From: Dipteris shenzhenensis
Lineage: Eukaryota > Polypodiophyta > Polypodiopsida > Gleicheniales
NCBI GenBank assembly: GCA_047967505.1
Contig: CM106538.1
Strand: one strand, 5' to 3'
DNA length: 64,000 nucleotides
This document shows, in pieces, positions 12,206 to 24,496 of this stretch. Within the stretch, counting starts at the first letter, position 1, and each line of letters starts with the position of its first letter. The translations under genes were made by a program, and so were the position numbers. The notes beneath the pieces were generated by a model. That model did no database searches and was not told where the DNA came from. It worked only from the letters and a program-made list of their open reading frames with translations.

Positions 12206-14424
12206 TCATGAAGGGATTTTGTGGTTCTGCTCTTGATTGAGCTGCTGGTTCCTTGCTATGGCTGTTGTTCATATCATCTCTAATCATCCACATCTCTGCT
12301 CCAGCTCATTCCTCCTTGATTCCTTTGTTACACATTGTTAGCTTTATGGTGCTTCATCGTTTGCACAGTTCATTGCAGAGTTTTCAAATTCTCTCTCGTT
12401 GCTAGTCAGATTTCTTAAAGTTTCTTTCTTTGATTTTCAACTACCTATGAGAGGTGACACCCATAATAGTTTATAGAACTTTAAATGCCATAAAAAGGAA
12501 GGTTCATTTATGTAGAAGAATTTAAGCTCCATCATTTCAACATTTATGTAAAGCTTATACAAATCACAATTTCAAAATGAAATGAAAGCTGGTTTCAAAA
12601 GACAATGTTTTCAACATTCATTAATTTTTGGAAATAAAAGAGAGCATGACCTCTTATCACATCAAGCTTGCTTCTACCCAAACTTGTAGAAAAGCCATTT
12701 GCAAAGCAACTTCATATAGCATGCAAATCAACTTAAGTGTATCTCAAATTAAATAACAAAAACCCTTTCAAATAGGTTTCACAAGATTGATTATATCTCA
12801 AATGAGAATCCAAAACTTTCAAATGGATAAATTTCAAGCTTCCTTGACAAGCTTTATAACAACTCTAGCAACTCACAAGCTTCTATTTAACTAGATTGTT
12901 AAGCAGCAATAATCTCATAATGTAATGAGATTCTATTTTTTAAGAACATCTCTTAACAATGTTTAAAATCTTTTAACAATATTTAACTTTCTAAAATCAT
13001 TATCTCAATGTTGGTTTACATCAAGCTTAATCAAAAAACTAAACCCATATATTAGCTTAGAGTAGATCATCATACTATACTGTATTTAAAATTTGAACTT
13101 GGACAATTGGCCTAAGTCATATCTCACAATTGGCTTATAATTGAAATTAAGGATATCTTGGAGCTACATATTGTGGGTTGTGGGCTTCACAGGGCAGCTA
13201 CGTCTACTCACTTGCATGATATTCTAGAACATCCTCTTGTGTGTCGTAAAATGCCCTTTATATTATTTGAGAATGAAAAACACGACCATAGATATGTCAT
13301 CGTGAAACAAAGCTTCCAATCTCCATATGCCTCTCATCTTCTCCCATGTTGGGGAAGGCTTTGGAGACCATAAGAAGCTTTTTGGTTCAATACTTTTATG
13401 ACCATAATCTTGTGTTGAGGTGCTTATTGTTGTGCATGCATGCATCACATGCACGCTCAAAAAGGTACTATATGGTCATAGAGACTCGAGAGAGTCATAA
13501 TCAGACTCTACAGCGCCTACTTCTTTCTTATTGAATGTAGTAAACTTATCCTCATGAATAGTCACAAACCCAAACAACCTCCATTGATGGTCCTTCATTC
13601 AATGTATTTTCTTGGTGCTTCTTTTGTTCCTTCTTCCCTTTGGCTTATCTTTTTGGTCCAATAGCTTCTAATGCTTCATCACTTCAAGATGTTGACATCA
13701 CTAGTCAACCCAAAGAGTTGAGATCTTTCCCTTACATACCAACCTAATAGAATAGCATTCACATCCTCCTCCTCTAGATTAGAGTCCAATGCCACTAGCT
13801 CTTTGATAACCAAATCTAAGAATTTAATTAGTATCATCATATTCTGGCAACAAACTGAACATTGATAGGATAGCTTTCACATCCTAAGAATTTTAGTAGT
13901 ATCAATATATTTACTGTATATATATAATTAATAATAATAAACAATAGAATAGATTTCACATATGCTTCCTCTGGATTAGGGTCCAATGCTTCTAGCTATT
14001 TGATAATTGCTTGCATAGCATTCAAATGCATGCATGAATTAGATTTTTCAACGATCTCCAATCCAAACAACTCTTGCTTCTTAGATTTTTTCATCTTTGT
14101 ACCAAGCACTTCCTTCAACAGTAAGATCATGTATCCACTACCAAAAGATCAAAATGATGTAGCCACTCTCAAGAGATCTTTCTAGAATACCACATGTGTA
14201 CTCATTTCTCATCTTCCATATTCGTAGTTACATTGCATTCTGAGTCCATTTTGGAGTGGGATAATCATTTAATTCATTTTGAAATGTTATCAAATTCTTG
14301 TCAAATGTGTTCATGCCCATTTTAGTTTCTCCTTTGTTGACTTGTAGAAGATAGTCATCATGAACGAATTCCTATCCCTTTGCAATTCATTATATAGATT
14401 TTTTTAAAAATCATGTGATGATGA
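12206..14424. other. AT-rich intergenic DNA, no gene seen
   Basis: Low-complexity AT-rich sequence. No conserved frame or element end was recognised. A short TA-rich stretch lies near 13915-13940. Confidence 0.5.
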
Positions 14425-14620
14425 GTCTATTGTGGAATTGTTGTGTTGATGTGAGCTTGCCTATTATAGCTTAAAGGGGGGTTGAAACGACTATGGGATC
14501 AATATTAGTTGTATTTGTAACTATCATAGTGAGTCTCTATTGCTGAATTGTTGCATTGAATGGGATTTTACCTACAGCTTGAGGGGGGATTAAAAGGGTA
14601 TGGTTGTATTTGTAACAGTC
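14425..14620 (+). repeat. Imperfect tandem duplication of about 100 bp
   Basis: Two adjacent imperfect copies share the order 'gaattgttg', a G-run (aaggggggttgaa, then gaggggggattaa) and 'gttgtatttgtaac'. The G-runs look like polypurine tracts of a plus-strand LTR element, but the flanking copia pol remnant is on the minus strand. The origin is therefore unclear. Confidence 0.5.
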
Positions 14621-14640
14621 ATGGAGAAGAGATATATATG

Positions 14641-16964
14641 TCATAGTGGCATGCTTCTTGCTAGACCAAAATACACAATAAGATTTAGCATAAAAGTGTG
14701 TCTTGAAATATAATTACGTTTGGGGCCGTCTATCCAATCTACATCATAGAACCGCTCAAGTTGTGGTTCTGCATATGGGTTCTCTTTGAGGTATGCCAAC
14801 CTATGATTGGCTATCCCACTAAGGTATCTAAAAATCCATTTCTCCCCATTCCAGTGGTGGACAAACAACTTTTCCATAAACTGGCTCAATAGCCCTATTG
14901 CATAGCAATTATTAGCTCGTGTCGATGTCATCAAGTGGATGAGCTTACCAATCGTTTGTCAGTATAGTGTAGGATCTAAAAATTTTGCACTTTGCAGTTT
15001 CAGCTTCCTTTGCTTGGTGTCAATAGGTACAAAGGTATGGCATCCAACATCCCAAATTTCTCCAATGTAGAGTTGATATACCTTATTTGGCTGACAAATA
15101 TGCCTTCCTCTGTTTGAGCTATCCCAACACCCAAAATATAATGCAAGAATCCCAAATCATGCATTTCAAACTGTCTGCAAAGATTGTCCTCCTTGATTAC
15201 CTTGTTGTGGCTTTCCACTATAATCATGTCATCCACATAGATTGCTATGAGTGTGAGAGCATTTCTATTTCTCTTTACATACACCCCATGATTAAGTTTG
15301 CTTCTCTTGAAAACAAGTGTCAATCTTGTTGTACCAAGCCCATGGGGCTTGCTTGAGATTGTAGAGTGCCTTTTTCAACTTGTACATCAAGTGCTTAGAT
15401 CCTTTGTCCACAAAACCTTCTAACTGCCTCATCGATACCTCTTCTTGTAGCTCTCCATCAAGGAACCCAGACTTGACATCCATTAGATGCAAGTATAATG
15501 GCAGTGACTAACCCCTACTACAAGCAAGAGAGAGAATAAGATAGTTTGTTTTCATGCTTGTGATTGGTGCAAAGGTCTCCTCATAGTCAATGCCTTTGGC
15601 TACACATATCCTTCACCACAAATCTTGCCTTATACTTGTCTACACTCCCATTAGCTTTCTGCTTGACTTGGTAGACCCATTTGCATCCAATGAAATTCAT
15701 TTTTTAGAATGCCATTATACTCCTCTTCCATGGCTTCAATCCACTCGTTGGATTTTACTGCCTCTCAAAAGTTGATCGGTTCTCACTTGAGCCACAAAAC
15801 ACAAATAGGCTATTTGCACCCTTCAAGGCTTCATGTCCTTGACAATGTCCTCAACCTTATCCACTAGCTTCTTTGCCTACCTTCGCACCTACTTGAATGT
15901 TAAAGCTTCTTGGTCATGCTAACCATGAAATGCATTCTCCACTTGAGAGGTTGTAGAAGGTCTAGGAGATAGTCCCCCATTCTATGGATTGCTCCTACTC
16001 ATGCTAGGTAGCTTGTTATCAGATATTTCCATGGATGTCTAAAAATCTACATCCCTAGCATTGTCAACAACTTGTTTCTCAGCTCTTCCCTCAGATTTTG
16101 CGTAACCATGATGGCAAGTAGCTTGCTTTATCTCATCAAACACCACATCACGGAAAGAAAACATTTTATGAGCTATAGGTTTTTACGTCTTGTAAGCTTT
16201 ATGTTCCTCTGCATACCCAACCAAAATACACTTCTCACTTTTGGCATCAAAGTTACCCCTCTTAGCCTTTTACAGATGAGCATAGGAAATTGATCCTAAT
16301 ATTCTGAGATGCTAGACATTTGGCTTATGTCCACTTCATGCTTCCTCTAGTGTCATGTCATGTAAAACATTTGTAGGGGATCGATTTAATAAATAAACCG
16401 ATGTGTAAATTGATTTTGCTCAGAACTTATCAGGCATGTCCTTTGTTTGCATCATGCTCCTTACACACTCAACAATAGTGCAGTTCTTCCTTTTTGCTAA
16501 TCCATTTTATTATTGTGTTTTAGGAAAGGAGAATTCTCTGCGTCCATTGCTTGAAGTACTCTGTAAACTCTTTGGAGGTATATTCTCCCCCATTGTCGAA
16601 TCTAAGGCATTTGATTCAAAAACTAGTCTGAGCTTCTACCATGGTCTTGAACTATTTGAACTTTGCAAGTAGCTCAGACCATTTCTTCATGGTGTAGACA
16701 AATATCGACATCAATAAATGTAACAAAATATTTGCTACCACCAAGTGATGGCATATTGGTCATATACCCTACAATATTAGTATCCACTAATTCTAATAGT
16801 CTCGTCACTCTTCTAGCTTGACCCATGGGAAAAGGTTCCCTATGCTGTGTCCCATAAGAGGGGAGTCCTTTCACCATGTTCTTGCATTTAAGCAACCCCA
16901 TGGATCTGAAATTGAGATGCCCATACCTTTGGTGCCATAACTGAGAATCTGTGTAAGCAACCAT
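14641..16964 (-). mobile_element. Ty1/copia pol remnant (integrase, RT, RNase H)
   Basis: On the minus strand, reading from high to low coordinates, the pieces are in normal copia order. GAG-pre-integrase (LWHQRYGHLNF) and the start of integrase (SLGGSKYFVTFID) lie at 16674-16964, with integrase debris between 16000 and 16650. RT follows: MDVKSGFLDGELQEEV and LYNLKQAPWAWY (15292-15492), then the catalytic YVDDM box (15000-15323). The RNase H approach region (KWIFRYLSG) lies at 14641-14934. The frame is broken many times. Gag, protease, LTRs and the primer-binding site were not found. Copia pol normally makes cDNA from element RNA and inserts it. Confidence 0.88.
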
Positions 16965-18099
16965 GTATGCTCTCTAACTAAGAGCACACAAGTTTTGAAT
17001 CTGGATTCCTAAGCAAAAAGTTATGCTCCCCCAAAAGATGATGCCCATTTATGCCAAAAATGAGCCTGAGTTAAAATCATGTTAAAAATGAGCCTTGGAG
17101 TAAAAGAATAAATGGACCTTAAAGAACTTTGAAACACCCTTGAGCAAGTGATTGTTGAATGTTTCAACTTGACCAAAACAAAAAGATTGCTGAATGAATC
17201 AAAGTATATTTCTAATCATTTTTTTGATGATGATTAGAAATCTCGAGATTGAGATTTGACATTTCCTTGTGAGGGTTTAATTTTTCATTTTAGAGGCCCT
17301 TTGGGAGACTAGGTCCTCCAGGTTCTAAAAGCCCCTAAATAATCATCGTTGATGATGTCTAGAAAGGGGGGCATGAAGACTGGAGAAATTTAATTCTTTA
17401 AGAGACTTTAATTTATGGGCCTTGAAACTTTTGGAGCCCTTGAATAATTGTTATCAACGATGATTAGAAAAGAGGTCAAAATATGGCCTTGTGCTAAAAG
17501 GGCTCTTGAGTGCTTCTAAGGAAAATCGAAATCCTAACCACCTACATGTTATATGATAGGCTTATTGAGACAAATTGTCTCATGTGGGAGTCTAGAAGAA
17601 GATAAAAAATATAAAGAACCTTTTTTGTGAGGCTTTTGGAGGTGCCATGTGGAAGAGAGGAAAATCCTTGGATGTATGCCCTAAAATTTTAAACGTTGTT
17701 CCCTCCTTGTCGTTGAGTTACCACTCATGTTCATCTCCTTCCTCATGACTCTTTGGCTGCCACCTTTTCTTTACATCTTCTTTCTGCCTTCTTGCCAAGC
17801 TCCTCCTTTCCTTCTACACCACTCCAAGCCTCGCGTGGCTATTGCTTGGCCCACTGTTCTGACTTAGCTCATAGTTACCCTATGCTTGCCTCTCCTAGGC
17901 TACACAATGGTCTTCTGTGTTTTGTTGTAGCATGTATTCATCGAGTTCACTCCACAAATCTTCTTGTTGTTGCATCTACTCGAGGACTTTGGTTGAAGGT
18001 GCTTGTTGTGTTTGTTGGTTCCCTACTACTCGCTCCGGCTTGTTACATCTACTTCTTGAAGCTCTTTCCATAAAGCTTACCTTTATGAGCTACCATGAG
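16965..18099. other. Intergenic DNA, nothing recognised
   Basis: No gag or 5' LTR was recognised upstream of the copia remnant. A 'gatgattagaaa' word recurs near 17226-17240 and 17456-17472. Plus-strand frames at 17753-18354 partly overlay the antisense Helitron helicase and are not credible genes. Confidence 0.45.
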
Positions 18100-19415
18100 C
18101 TCCCAAACTTGCTAATGGAACTGCTGCTTCTAACACAAGCTTGCTGTTGTTTTCTCCTTTCTTTAAGATCCAACTCACGACAACTCTCCTTTTTCTCTTG
18201 TTCAAGACTCAGTGTGTCTAATTTTCCTTTTGGTAATGAGGTGAGGTTGTTGCTATGTGTTCACAAGTGCAGTGCCGAGTGGATCGTAGTGCCATTGATA
18301 TTGAGTGATGCTTTTCTAGTGTATGCTAACATGAGAACTGTAGGCAAGTTGTAGTCTCTTTTGGAAAGGATTTGATTGTAATGCCGTAGAAGCCCTTGCA
18401 CTATAAGTAGCAATAGATATGTTTTTCCCATTCCGATCCCTCCAGTCAGGAATAAGTGTATTTTTTCCATAGTTTTTTTCCATTTTTGAGTCAATATGTT
18501 CGAAAATAGCTTGCATTGCTCTATATAAAGCGAGTGTAGTCTTTGGAAGCATTCATCATTTTGGAGCAGCACTTGTTTCTTTATAGGTATAAGGAAGTGG
18601 TCATTTCTTTTGTGTGGCAAGACTTTAGGCATGTCTAGTCTGATGTCATATAAATAGCTATCTTGATTGTTGTTCTATGATAGTGGAGCATCCTCTTCCT
18701 CCCCATTGTCCTAGAAACTATTCCATGTGTTTTTTTTATTTTTGGGAAATTCAATCCTTCACTATGCATGTCCTTCAAGATCCCCTAGGGATTTTGATTT
18801 CCAAAAGGGGCCACACAAGTGGCTTGGGACTCAAAGTCAATGACTTGCTTCACACTTATCAAGTTGTGTACTAGTGTGCCTGTTTCAATTTCTTTTCAGC
18901 TTCGGAGGTGCTAGAGTTTTCATTTTCTTTCTCATAGCTTTGATCTTGTGAGGGCCTTGTTGCTAGGACATGTTGGTACCATGTACAACGGGGTGTTTAC
19001 AAGAGTTTTCAAGGCTTTCATAAGAGTGTAGGGGCAGACCTTCCCAATCGCAAAAGTAGATTTATATTCCATTTTCTTCTTGATTCCTATGACTATCGAG
19101 TGATCCTCATCTATGAGGCATATCAATACATGTATCTTATTTTATCCACCCCAACACATTTATAATGCTTCCAGTGACACCTAGTTGCCCATTGAAAGTA
19201 ATTTCCTTGATTTGTGTAAATGCCAAACATGGAGCCACTAAATGCTCCTCAATCTTGTTAAGTGTATTCACAGCAGAGATCATGGCATTTGTTGTTATTT
19301 GGGTTGGAGTGAAGTACTTGGGAAATGCATTTTGTTTTTGCCATGATGAATTGATTTGAGGTTGCACTGCTATGTAACTACCTGGAGCCATGTAGACTCC
19401 AAGTAAAGGAATCAC
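18100..19415 (-). pseudogene. Helitron DUF6570 plus PIF1-like helicase remnant
   Basis: Three minus-strand pieces are in the order expected for a Helitron/Helentron protein. At 19137-19415, VAPCLAFTQIKEI and GQLGVTGSIINV match the DUF6570 region that precedes Helitron replicases. At 18932-19126 its continuation reads KKKMEYKSTFAIGKV and LVNTPLYM. At 18261-18632 is a PIF1-like helicase start: LFLTGGIGMGKTYLLLLI (Walker A, consensus GGAGTGKS) and NINGTTIHSALHL. Weak helicase similarity continues to about 18100. The Rep/HUH nuclease between DUF6570 and helicase is missing, so the remnant is dead. In the family the HUH nuclease plus helicase drive rolling-circle transposition. Array A begins about 110 bp upstream of its N-terminal piece. 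Confidence 0.75.
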
Positions 19416-19525
19416 ACATTCAAGTGGATCTTTTGTTGGACTACTTTGTCAATGCCGCTTGGTCCTCTTGCATGGCCGTGTCACTCATAGCTTCTCTTGT
19501 AACTACTTTGAGAATGGTTTGTGAC

Positions 19526-21562
19526 TAGTTTCTGCTTGTGCTTTACAGTGTGCTTTGCATGTACTTTAGCAATGTTAGAAGTGTTTTCACATTTGCCCAA
19601 TTGGATCTATCACTTTAGAAGTGCTCTTGCAAGTGCTTTAGGGCTGTCTTTTCACTTTAGAAGCTTCTATGGCATTGGATTCATGTTCAGTGAGATTGCT
19701 TTACCATTGTTTTCTTTTTAAAAACTGTTTTTTCACAGCTTGATTTTTCAACTGGTTGTCAGTGCTTTAGCACTGCTTTGTGACTGCTTTGGCAGTGCTT
19801 TGCATGTGCTTGTTATTGCTTTGGCAGTGCTTTATGACTGCTTGTCCTTTTCTTAATTACTTTAAGAGTGCTTTTCCACTGCTTTCTACTTGTAATGTGC
19901 TTTGCATGAAATTTACAACTTCTTTGTATGTGCTTTGTGATTGCTTTGAAAGTGCTTTCACATTGATTTGTGGCTGCTTGTACACTGCTTTCTATTTGAG
20001 GAGTGCTTTACATGTGCTTTTCAGTGCTATGACAATGCTTTGGTGTTGCTTTGTCATTGCTTGCTTTTGTGATTGGTTTGCTAATGTTTTAGCAAAGCTC
20101 TATATGTGGTTTGGCATGTTATTTGCGTGTGCTTTTGACTTCTTAGATTCTACTAAGAATTGTTCAGTGGATTGCTTTACCCTACTAATTTCTTTTTAAA
20201 AACTGCGTTTTGATAGCTTGATTTTTTGATTGTATGTCAGTGCTTTGGCACTGCTTTACATGTGCTTCTTACTGCTTTGGGAGTGCTTTATGACTACTTG
20301 TCCTTTTCTTGACTGCTTTATGGGTGCTTTTTCACTGCTTTCTACTTGTAATGTGCTCTGCATAAAATTTACAAGTTCTTTGTAAATGCTTTGTGACTGC
20401 TTTAAAAGTGCCTTAACATTGATTTGTGGCTCCTTGTCCACTACTTGTGCTTTACATGTGCTTTGCATGTACTTTGGCAGAGCTTTATATGTGCTTTGGC
20501 ATGCTTTGCATGTGCTTATTACTGCTTTGGCAGTGCTTTATGACTGCTTGTCCTTTTCTTGACTGCTTTATGAGTGCTTTTCCACTCCTTTCCACTTGTA
20601 ATGTGCTTTGCATGATTTGTGGCAACTTCTTTCTATTTGAAGAGTGCTTTGCATGTGATTTGGCAAAGCTTTACATGTGCTTTGGCAGTGCTTTGCATGT
20701 GCTTTACATGTACTTTGGCAGTGCTTTGCATGTGCTTGTTACTGCTTTGGCAGTGCTTTATGACTGCTTGTCCTTTTCTTGACTGCTTTATGAGTGCTTT
20801 TCCATTGCTTTCCACTTGTAATGTGCTTTGCATGATTTGTGGCAACTTGTCCACTGCTTTCTATTTGAAGAGTGCTTTACATGTGCTTTGGCAAAGCTTT
20901 ACATGTGCTTTGGTAGTGCTTTACATGTGCTTTGGCAATGCTTTGCATGTGCTTGTTACTGCTTTGGCAGTGCTTTATGACTGCTTGTCCTTTTCTTGAC
21001 TGCTTTATGAGTGCTTTTCCACTGCTTTCCACTTGTAATGTACTTTGCATGATTGTGGAAACTTGTCCATTGCTATTTGAAGAGTGCTTTACATGTGCTT
21101 TGCATGTGCTTTGGTAGAGCTTTATATGTGCTTTGGTAGTGCTTTGCACGTGCTTTACATGTACTTTGCATGTGCTTGTTACTGCTTTGGTTGTGCTTTA
21201 TGATGATTGCTTGTCCTTTTCTTACACCTTTATGAGTGCTTTAACATTGATTTGTGGCTCCTTGCCCACGGCTTTCTATTTGAGGAGTGTTTTACATGTG
21301 CTTTTCAATGCTATGACAATGCTTTAGTGGCGCTTTTTCACTGCTAGGGAATTCCTTGAAACCATTTTCATATCAAAAGCTCTTTGCCCAAGTCCTTTAC
21401 ATGTGCTTTGGCAGTGCTTTGCATGTGCTTGTTACCACTTTGGCATCTTGGGCTTTTCTTGACTGCTTTATGAGTGCTTTTCCACTACTTTCTACTTGTA
21501 ATGTGCTTTACATGAAATTTACAAGTTCTCTATATGTGCTTTGTGACTGCTTTACAGGTTCT
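19526..21562 (+). repeat. Array A: 11-bp TGCTTT repeat with 217-253 bp higher-order unit
   Basis: About 2 kb are built from an 11-bp word, TGCTTT plus five variable bases (for example TGCTTTGGCAG, TGCTTTGCATG, TGCTTTATGAC), with occasional 10-bp or longer units. A larger unit recurs: 'ttggcagtgctttatgac' or a close variant starts at 19821, 20277, 20527, 20747, 20964, 21187 and 21440. The spacings are about 217-253 bp, the first being double. T-tracts recur once per helical turn, so the DNA may be intrinsically bent (inference). Long frames on both strands come from the repeat having no stop words and are probably not genes. Confidence 0.9.
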
Positions 21563-23200
21563 CAGTATGTCCATGGAGTGCTTTACATACGTGCTATGAT
21601 TTCTATCCATAGAGTGATATCTATCCAACTGTGCTTCCTTTGTTTTGTGCACTTGATCGAGTAAAGGGAGCTCTAAATGTTCATCTTATAGATTATCATC
21701 CACTTCCAGTTAAAGGAATTAGTGGCATTCTAGTTCAGCTTTCAAATGGTATAATCAAATCCATTTGTGATGTTCTTTTTATATGTCGAGACTTGCCATG
21801 ACTCTAGTATTGAGTATACAATGTGTTGATCAACAAATTTGGATTCATTTCAATGACAAGAATGTGCACTTGTTACTTAAGAAGAGACCATTAGACATGG
21901 ATTGAGAGATGGCATTATTTAAGTTGGTAGTCATACCTCCTTGGATACAGAACATGCAATGATTACACATATAGACTCGTAATTATGGTACCAACATATG
22001 GACATCTTCACTTCTAAAACACAAGAACATGGTCAAATGGACTCCCATTTGTCCAAGAGGGAGATTGATGTGAAGGATGCCTTTATGGGAAACAATGCAT
22101 AGAGTCTTTCCGCAAGGGTTTGGCCAACAAAGCTCAAGAGACCATTGGAATTGGTGCATAGTGCAATTGTGGGATACATGACTAATACACCATCAATCGG
22201 TGCAGCAAAATTTTTGCCATATTCATTAATGACAATACAAAGAGATATTTACCTATAGCATGAAGCAAAGATTTGACCTTCTTGAAAAGTTTAAAGAGTT
22301 CAAGACTAAGACCTCAGTCTGGTTGTTAAATCAAATAACTTAGATCCAATATGGGGGAGAATTTGTCTCCAAAGCATTTGTTGGATTTCGCAAACAATGG
22401 GGAATATGCAAAGAGTTTTCCTTATCAAGGACACAAAATGGAGTAGCAAAAAGAAGAACCACACCATTGTTGAGTGTGCAAGGATGCAAACTAAGGACAT
22501 GCTTGACAAGTATTAGGCAGAAGCAGTTTGCATAACAGTTTATTTGTTGAATTAGTCCGCTACTAATGCTTTACGTCAGTGATACTAGAGAAAGCATGGA
22601 GTTGACATAAGCCAAATGCCAAACATCTTAGAGTTTTTGGATTAACGGAAAATGCCATTTAAAAAAAAAACACTATTGTATAGAAGGAAAATGCCCCTAC
22701 ATGCCATAGAGTGTCAGAAGCAAGGAGCATTGTCAAGGACATGAAACCTAGAAGATTGCAAAATAGTTTTTAGGCGTTAAGTGGCAACTTCCAAGGCAAA
22801 AGATTCCAAGGAATGGTTTAGAAGAAGAATATAATGGCATTTTGAGAAATGAAGCTTGGGAGTTGGTGAAACTACCCAAGGCAAAGAATATCATTGGCTT
22901 CAAGTGGGTTTACAAGGTCAAGCACAAAGTTGATAGGAGTGCAGACAATTAGTATAAGGCAAGATTGGTGGCAAAAAGGATATGCTCAACAAGAGGGCAT
23001 TGACTATGGGGAAACTTTTGCACCAGTCACACGGATAAAGACAATGCAGCTTATTTGTTCTCTTGTATGGATATGGTGTTACATCTAATGGATGCCAAGT
23101 CTGCATTGTTTATTGGCAGCTAGAAAGATTTGTGGGAAAAGGATCCGAATACTTAGTGTGCGGATTGAGGAAGGTCTCAAGCCAACCCCAAGGGGCTTAG

Positions 23201-23871
23201 AGGGGATCCCGCGCGAGCTAGTAGGGTTGGATTAGCCCCACTAGCAGGGGAAAAGTCCATCCCCCTAAAGGAAAAATGCCCAGCTAGCATTTTGGCTTGG
23301 CAGTGGACTGTTAGCATATTTTGGGGATTCTGACCTAGCAGTGGAATGCTGGACTAGTTGAACCAGTGAAACATGTTGAAACTCCACTTTCATTGCTGGT
23401 TTAGAGTAGCATATTTTGGGGATTCCGACCCAGCAGTTGAATGCTGGACTAGTTGAACAAGTGAAACGTGTTGAAACTCCACTTTCTCCACTCTTTCCAC
23501 AGTTTTCTACCTTCATCGGAGACTTCTCTAGCACGTTGCAAATAGTCCATCCAGGAGCCCCTCTCCTACTACCCGGCAGTCCGACACGTGGGGAACTCTT
23601 GGCCTAGAGTAGCATATTTTGGGAATTCCAACCCGGACTGGTTGAACCGGTGAAACGTGTTGAAACTCGACTTTCTCCACTCTTTCTACATTTTCCTACC
23701 TTCATCAACTCCACCCTTTCCACATTTTCCTACCTTCATCCCAGACTTCTCTAGCAGGTTGCAGACACTCCATCCGGGAGCCCTTCTCCTTCTGCCTCGC
23801 AGTCCGACACGGAGGGACATGGTTTGTCTTCGCTGTGCAAGCTGCCCAAAGGCTCTACGCGGGGAGCTGCT
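23201..23871. mobile_element. 671-bp insertion with 5-bp duplication CTTAG
   Basis: The insertion interrupts copia RT between two adjacent motifs. CTTAG is present on both sides (23196-23200 and 23872-23876), as for a 5-bp target duplication. The ends are weakly inverted (start aggggatcccgcgcgagc; end gctctacgcggggagctgct). It has no coding frame that I recognise and holds internal repeats. It could be a non-autonomous TIR element or a solo LTR. Confidence 0.6.
23313..23760 (+). repeat. Internal repeats of the 671-bp insertion
   Basis: Copies starting with 'agcatattttggg' begin at 23313, 23408 and 23611. Each is followed by a 'ggttgaac-agtgaaac-tgttgaaactc' block, and the second and third continue into 'actttctccactctttc'. 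The text 'cctaccttcatc' recurs inside the last copy. Confidence 0.7.
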
Positions 23872-24070
23872 CTTAGCACAACAAGATTGACATGAATTTC
23901 AAGCAGAAGGGTTCACGAGGAGTGCGCTTGATCATGGAGTTTATGTGAAGAGAAATGCTCTTACAATTGTTGTACTCTATGTGGAAAAGGAGGTCCAATA
24001 GTTCGAAATGCATGATTCTGGTAGTTAGGAAGAAATAGAGAAATAGTATATTTTGTATAGCTATCCTCCT

Positions 24071-24474
24071 CATCAGTGTGTGTTGAGTATGTGAGCTCTG
24101 TGTTCACTTTAACATATCCACGCGATAATCACCGGAGCTCGTGCTGCCAATTCTTGTAAGTGGAGAGTTTTTTCCCTTACCTGCTGCGAATATTTTCTTA
24201 ACATGCATTCACCCTTGCAGATTTCGCATTTTGTCAAACAGATTATATGCATAATTGCTTGTGAAGTAAACGTAGCCTCTCTATTTCCCGCAGCAAATTT
24301 AATGATCACAAATTAGGAAGCGTCTCGCATGAATCTGGAATTTGGCAAGGGACGACCGCCATACCTACTGTTCATCGGAAACTTAAAAGTCGATTAATGT
24401 TCTACGTTTTGGCAAGCAGCCATTGGGTACCACCTTGGGAGGGCATGCCATCTGTATGTTTGCGTGTATGGGAG
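24071..24474. other. Upstream region of the PPR gene
   Basis: No promoter element is clear. The last 50 bases or so already hold frameshifted PPR coding text (see the PPR entry). Confidence 0.4.
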
Positions 24475-24496
24475 TCTATAGAGGCAAACCAAGTCT

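Larger units (their letters stand above)
21990..24070 (+). mobile_element. Ty1/copia pol remnant, split by an insertion
   Basis: Degenerate copia pol on the plus strand. An integrase segment (HSAIVGYMTNTPSIG at about 22155; a KKNHTIVECAR-like stretch at about 22452) leads to RT (EAWELVKLPKAKNIIGFKWV at about 22852, then GYAQQEGIDYGETFAPVTRI at about 22980). The RT coding text breaks at about 23195, just after a remnant of the LKQAPRAW motif. It resumes at about 23877 with YNKIDMNF and DHGVYVKRNALTIVVLYV. The gap is exactly the 671-bp insertion described separately. Stops and frameshifts are frequent. No LTRs or primer-binding site were recognised. Confidence 0.8.

Noticed and set aside
17753-18354. 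Plus-strand Cys/Leu-rich frames
   Set aside because: Partly antisense to the Helitron helicase remnant and without any domain.
19780-21149. Long frames on both strands rich in Cys/Leu/Phe or Lys/Gln/Ser/His
   Set aside because: They follow from the 11-bp TGCTTT repeat, which lacks stop words in several frames. No start context, splice signals or domains.
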